Shown piece after piece: positions 60,980 through 64,000 of a DNA stretch of 64,000 nucleotides (position 1 is its first letter; each line of letters starts with the position of its first letter). The notes under the pieces were generated by a model. It did no database searches and was not told the DNA's origin. It saw only the letters and a list, made by a program, of their open reading frames with translations. The translations under genes and the position numbers were made by a program. The stretch comes from Wolfiporia cocos (lineage: Eukaryota > Basidiomycota > Agaricomycetes > Polyporales > Phaeolaceae), in contig JACCLO010000009.1 of assembly GCA_029448655.1 (NCBI GenBank), positions 3,286,001 to 3,350,000 of the forward strand. Direction: 5' to 3'.

Positions 60980-61588
60980 TGTCACAAGAAATCCCGGAAT
61001 AAAGGGGTTCCCTGATTGATTATTCACCTTTATTCTCCAGATATTCGCTACGTTATACCTAGCCGCCCGGGACTGCACGTGCATGGGAAATAGATAAGCT
61101 TCTCCTATCTTATCTCTTACTTAGGTCATGTGGTACGTCACTGGAGTTACCCGCGTTACATAGTCATGTGCAGCGTAGTCACAGTGTGCACAGACCACGC
61201 CATTAGGGCAGGTCTTGTAGCTACAGAAGTCTGCGTTTACATGTATATATACTAGGTAGCGTTCTGAGGTACTCCTCAGAACTTATCTTCTCGTCGTTGG
61301 GGGCGCGTCCCCTGGCAACCTTTCAATACCCTCTGCCTGCTTGTCTCTTGCGTGCAGGGTCCTAGTCGACAAAGCCTGCTGCGTCCTACTTGGGCGTGGG
61401 GGCCTCTATTCATTACATCCACTTGTCTTTTATTTCTTTACCTGCTAGTCTGTGCAATACGGCAGGGCTCCTCAACAGGAGCGCCTTCTTGTTCTCCGCC
61501 ATAGGAGGGTGGGGGGCTATTGGAGTTAGGGATAGGGCGGATATAGAGGTTCCCCGCTGGGGCGGGTGGCACGGTGGTTACCGTGACA
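60980..61588 (+). repeat. 3' LTR of element F
   Basis: 609 bp, identical by eye to the 5' LTR, followed by TSD GCCGT. Confidence 0.92.
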
Positions 61589-61922
61589 GCCGTGGTGGTT
61601 GCGTCGGGGGCTTTCCATAGCTGGAAGAGGTTCTTGTGGGCGGCGTTCATCTGTTTATCGACGTCCAAGAACCAGTCCCACTTCTTCTCTGTGCAGTGGA
61701 CGTCCCTGGGGTTCGCAAGACCCCGTTTCTCGACCCACTCGGCCGGCATCCTAAGCTCCTCCACTCTCTCCAACAGCGACTTCTTCGGGGGTTGGATTCG
61801 CTCCCGAAGGCTCCTCACCATCCTCTCATCCTCAACCCTCTTCCTGGCTGCCTCGGCGATTAGCTGATCCAGTGACTGTTTCTGGATCCGAGCCTCGAGC
61901 TTCTCCTTCTGTCGGAAAAGCT

Positions 61923-62619
61923 TGACACAGACTAGACTGTGGGACTCACACTATAACCTAATAAGCGACTTGAAGGAGTTGCTGGAGGTTGGTGAGGAGA
62001 CTAGTGGGCGCAAGCAGAGATGATATGTGACTGTGCGAATGCAGAGAACAAATCTAAAGCTTATCGTAACGATAGCCCTACTTATATACATGTAGTGTTT
62101 GGTTACCAGCGAGGGAGCCAAACATTGAGACGGTCTGTGCGCAGACGTAACTAATACAGCTAAGTCGTAAACTACAATAGACCATGTGCGCCGGTAATGG
62201 CCGCACCAGTAAGAAACAGTGTTTGGACCGTGGGTCCATGTTGTGGAAGTGGCGTTGCTACGTTAGTAAGCCATGCACGTGATTATTATATGCCGATATC
62301 GGGATATGCGTAATCGTAAGGGCATTGGCATGTGATAACGAGCGGGCCGCTTATCCAATTGTAGTGACATAGCCCGATAACGGGATATGAGTACAGCGCG
62401 TGACACCGGAGGTTAGTCCGCTGAGTCAATGACGCGTACAAACGTGTTATGTACGTGTTGTTATGACAAGTGGACGTATACCGCGTTGTGTACGTGTTGT
62501 TTGGTTGCGTGTACGTGTAGACGGGCGCTTAACAGCGTGAATGTCTACAAGGTCGTAGAAATACCAGATAAATAGGTAAAAATACGGGAAAAATAGTGGC
62601 ATGTCCCAAATCTGTGACA
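61923..62619 (-). mobile_element. Solo LTR of the B/C family
   Basis: 697 bp, TGACACAGACTAG to ATCTGTGACA, with a perfect TSD AAGCT at 61918-61922 and 62620-62624. Carries the AGAACAAATCT primer complement, minus-strand TATATAAG and the CCG-N4-CGG dyads. Lies in ORF0 of E. Confidence 0.92.
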
Positions 62620-62868
62620 AAGCTTGTCGAGCTTCTTCCGCCTGATGTCGGCGAGGGCGGCCTCGTGGTTGACCCTTCGGATCTCCTCCGGGTCAGGGTT
62701 CGGCTTCTTGTAGAAGACGTCTTTGCCCTTTCGGGACTTTCCTCGCTTTGGGGCTGTGACCGCGGAAATGCGGTCTTCGAGCGATTTAGAGGAGGCAATG
62801 TGCCATTCCTCGCACTCCCCCGTAGCGGCGTTTCTCGGGGTAACCGTGAAACGTGGTGCTTTCGGCAT

Positions 62869-63554
62869 GACTATGTAAAAGAAGTCTAAGTAAGCTATTC
62901 TAGTGGAAATCACGCGGTCTTCTGTCGGGGCTTATCGTCGCTTCTTGATGTGTCGTGCGCTTATCCTCCGGCGTCAATGGGCGCTCCGCCCTCGACCGGA
63001 GTTAGTGTCGGCGACTGGATGGCGTCTCTCTCACGCTACCAGGTGGGGGATACAGCAGGTCGTCTTCCCTTGACGCCTGGGAATGCAGGATTTGGGGTAT
63101 TACACCCCGCATGTGCCCACGCCTCACTCCAGTTAGGTGGCTGCAAGTGTTTAAACCAAACCCATGCCCTGAGGGACTTAGAGGGCGCCAAGGCCAGAAC
63201 TCTATCGTTCTGAAGCCGTATCGGCAGCGGTTCTAGGCAGGGCAACTCGTGCCCACCATCCCAACTCTAAATAGAGTGGCCCCTGTACGCCTGGGGATAG
63301 GCGAGAAGGTTGTCTCCGGCCCGGTCAAGAAGTTACACCGTTGCCATCGATTCCCAACATATGGGGAAAGGCTTGGCAGCCAGTCCCCGGTTCCGCTTAA
63401 GCCTACGGTCCGGCTATTTGCCCGAAGGCGGTGATCCCCCGGAGCCCACTAAGGATACCCCGCTGCCTGGCGGCGAGCAAGGGTGCGCAGACGGCGACGA
63501 AAACCCCTAAGAAGAAAAAATCCCAGACCCTCAAAGAGGGCGGGGGCGAAAGCG
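62869..63554 (-). other. Long leader of element E
   Basis: Non-coding leader matching that of D with scattered substitutions. No gene seen. Confidence 0.55.
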
Positions 63555-63566
63555 AGTTCTATTCAT
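63555..63566 (-). other. Primer-binding site of element E
   Basis: Minus-strand ATGAATAGAACT, one base inside the 5' LTR, as in D. The matching primer is present in the 3' LTR but deleted from the 5' LTR of E. Confidence 0.76.
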
Positions 63567-63567
63567 A

Positions 63568-64000
63568 TAACACAAGATAACACTTACTTATAGATGTTGC
63601 TTGGTTTGCTGGTTAGGCAGGATAGTTGTAAGAGTTAAGCAGGATACGCGGAGTGGTTAACTCGTAGTATGAATGCAATGAGGCAATAGCGCTCAGCAAG
63701 TCCAGTATATATACATGATAAATAAGACCCCTAACAGTCTCATTAGATAATACTAGTGTCCGTATTCGTATGTACAAGTCCCCAGATACCTGAGTACTTA
63801 GTAATATACGATAAATACATGTGCCGATCAAAACCGGGATATGACACAGACTCACAGCTCTGTGGGACCCTGGCTACAGGGGAGTCCCTAACACGCCTAC
63901 AAGGCGGTGTACCAACCGGCCAGAGGCCTGTCGCAGAGGCAACGTGGGAGCTATGACATCCCTTGTGTACGACGGCGTAGTCGACTTAGCACACAGTCAA
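63568..64000 (-). repeat. 5' LTR of element E, partial and interrupted
   Basis: TAACACAAG at 63568 up to GGGATA at 63841, where another LTR begins; the rest is outside the window. Minus-strand donor GTAAGT at 63587-63582. A 10-bp deletion near 63674-63682 removes most of the self-primer. Confidence 0.86.
63842..64000 (-). mobile_element. Type-6 LTR, truncated by window end
   Basis: TGACACAGACTCACAG... closely matches the reverse complement of the 3' end of the LTR 23738-24295 (GGGACCCTGGCTACAGGGGA). It interrupts the 5' LTR of E. Whether it is solo or part of a full element cannot be seen. The expected TSD GGATA (63837-63841) cannot be checked. Confidence 0.78.

Larger units (their letters stand above)
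59663..61588 (+). mobile_element. Element F: short non-autonomous LTR retrotransposon
   Basis: 1926 bp, two 609-bp LTRs identical by eye (59663-60271, 60980-61588), TSD GCCGT at 59658-59662 and 61589-61593. The 708-bp interior has a self-primer site and a PPT but no gag or pol. Size fits a TRIM/LARD-like parasite moved by a partner's proteins. Inserted in ORF0 of E; recent. Confidence 0.92.
59420..62868 (-). pseudogene. ORF0 of element E, split by element F and a B-type LTR
   Basis: Three coding pieces in one frame: 62868-62625, 61922-61594 and 59662-59420. Joined in thought, they cover the whole ORF0 of D with few substitutions and no extra stop, so the insertions are what broke it. Upstream the minus strand has CTTAC, a pyrimidine run and CATAG two bases before the ATG, matching the D acceptor. 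Confidence 0.82.
2559..64000 (-). mobile_element. Element G: decayed Ty3/Gypsy chromovirus, host of the nest
   Basis: The oldest element. Its 3' LTR is 2559-3149, preceded on the minus strand by a PPT (plus CACCCCCCCCTC at 3151-3162). Its 3' UTR, ORF3 and pol are recovered after subtracting insertions: element A, the LTRs at 22939, 23622, 25265 and 29050, and element E. The order dUTPase - RT - RNase H - integrase - chromodomain - ORF3 is that of A. Gag, the 5' LTR and the right TSD lie beyond the window; the left TSD would be GACCA at 2554-2558. Pol carries many TGA stops, so it is dead. Confidence 0.78.
30473..64000 (-). mobile_element. Element E: Ty3/Gypsy chromovirus of the D family, heavily interrupted
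   Basis: 3' LTR 30473-31663, PPT at 31664-31676, pol, gag, ORF0, leader and primer-binding site on the minus strand, 5' LTR from 63568 running off the window. Left flank pentamer GCTTC (30468-30472); the matching copy is outside. Same family as D but with nonsense codons in pol and LTRs that have each lost different short segments, so clearly older. Internal insertions: LTR in pol (holding D and C), element F and a B-type LTR in ORF0, an LTR in each of its own LTRs. Confidence 0.92.

Noticed and set aside
1..64000. CRISPR arrays, bacterial operons or a host gene
   Set aside because: No spaced short repeats and no non-transposon protein; every long frame is retroelement-derived.

Overview
The window is a pile of LTR retrotransposons from a fungus, most likely a basidiomycete (Agaricomycete). 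Every long reading frame belongs to a Ty3/Gypsy element with a chromodomain (chromovirus), several carry a dUTPase (a combination reported from white-rot basidiomycetes), and I find no host gene, tRNA, rRNA or CRISPR. Taxonomy is inferred from the elements only. Boundaries were set by matching 5-bp target-site duplications (TSDs), TG...CA-like LTR ends, polypurine tracts (PPT) and priming sites.

Layout. A flank (1-2558) holds an old degenerate LTR (280-2530) into which two solo LTRs inserted (514-1608, 1674-2151). From 2559 to beyond 64000 lies one decayed minus-strand element, G (3' LTR 2559-3149; its 5' half is off the right edge). Inserted into G are: element A (3328-22794, minus), itself holding a solo LTR (8823-9915) and complete element B (11698-21679, plus); solo LTRs at 22939-23552, 23622-24730 (holding another, 23738-24295), 25265-25754 and 29050-29484; and element E (30473 to beyond 64000, minus). 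E holds a solo LTR (31043-31618); a solo LTR (34521-55365) split by element D (34634-54311, plus), whose own 5' LTR is split by complete element C (35085-45089, minus); a short non-autonomous element F (59663-61588); a solo B-type LTR (61923-62619); and an LTR starting at 63842. G > E > LTR > D > C is a five-level nest.

Two lineages are present. The B/C and D/E families are ORF0 - gag - pol with the dUTPase at the C-terminus of Pol behind the chromodomain, and LTRs beginning TGTCAC. The A/G families have the dUTPase between protease and reverse transcriptase, a downstream double-zinc-knuckle ORF3, and LTRs beginning TGTTAC. B and C are intact and have LTR pairs identical by eye, so they are young and perhaps active. 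D has frameshifts; E has nonsense codons; G is full of TGA stops.

How they work: in each element whose 5' junction is visible (A, B, C, D, F, and with one lesion E) an 11-12 nt sequence 33-35 nt after the LTR TATA box is exactly complementary to bases 1-3 nt inside the 5' LTR. This is the Tf1/sushi type of self-priming, not tRNA priming. The most novel candidates are the conserved pre-gag ORF0, the possible spliced leaders that skip the primer site, the ORF3 with two zinc knuckles, and a hairpin with a fixed CTTAC loop and covarying stem at the transcription start of several LTR families.
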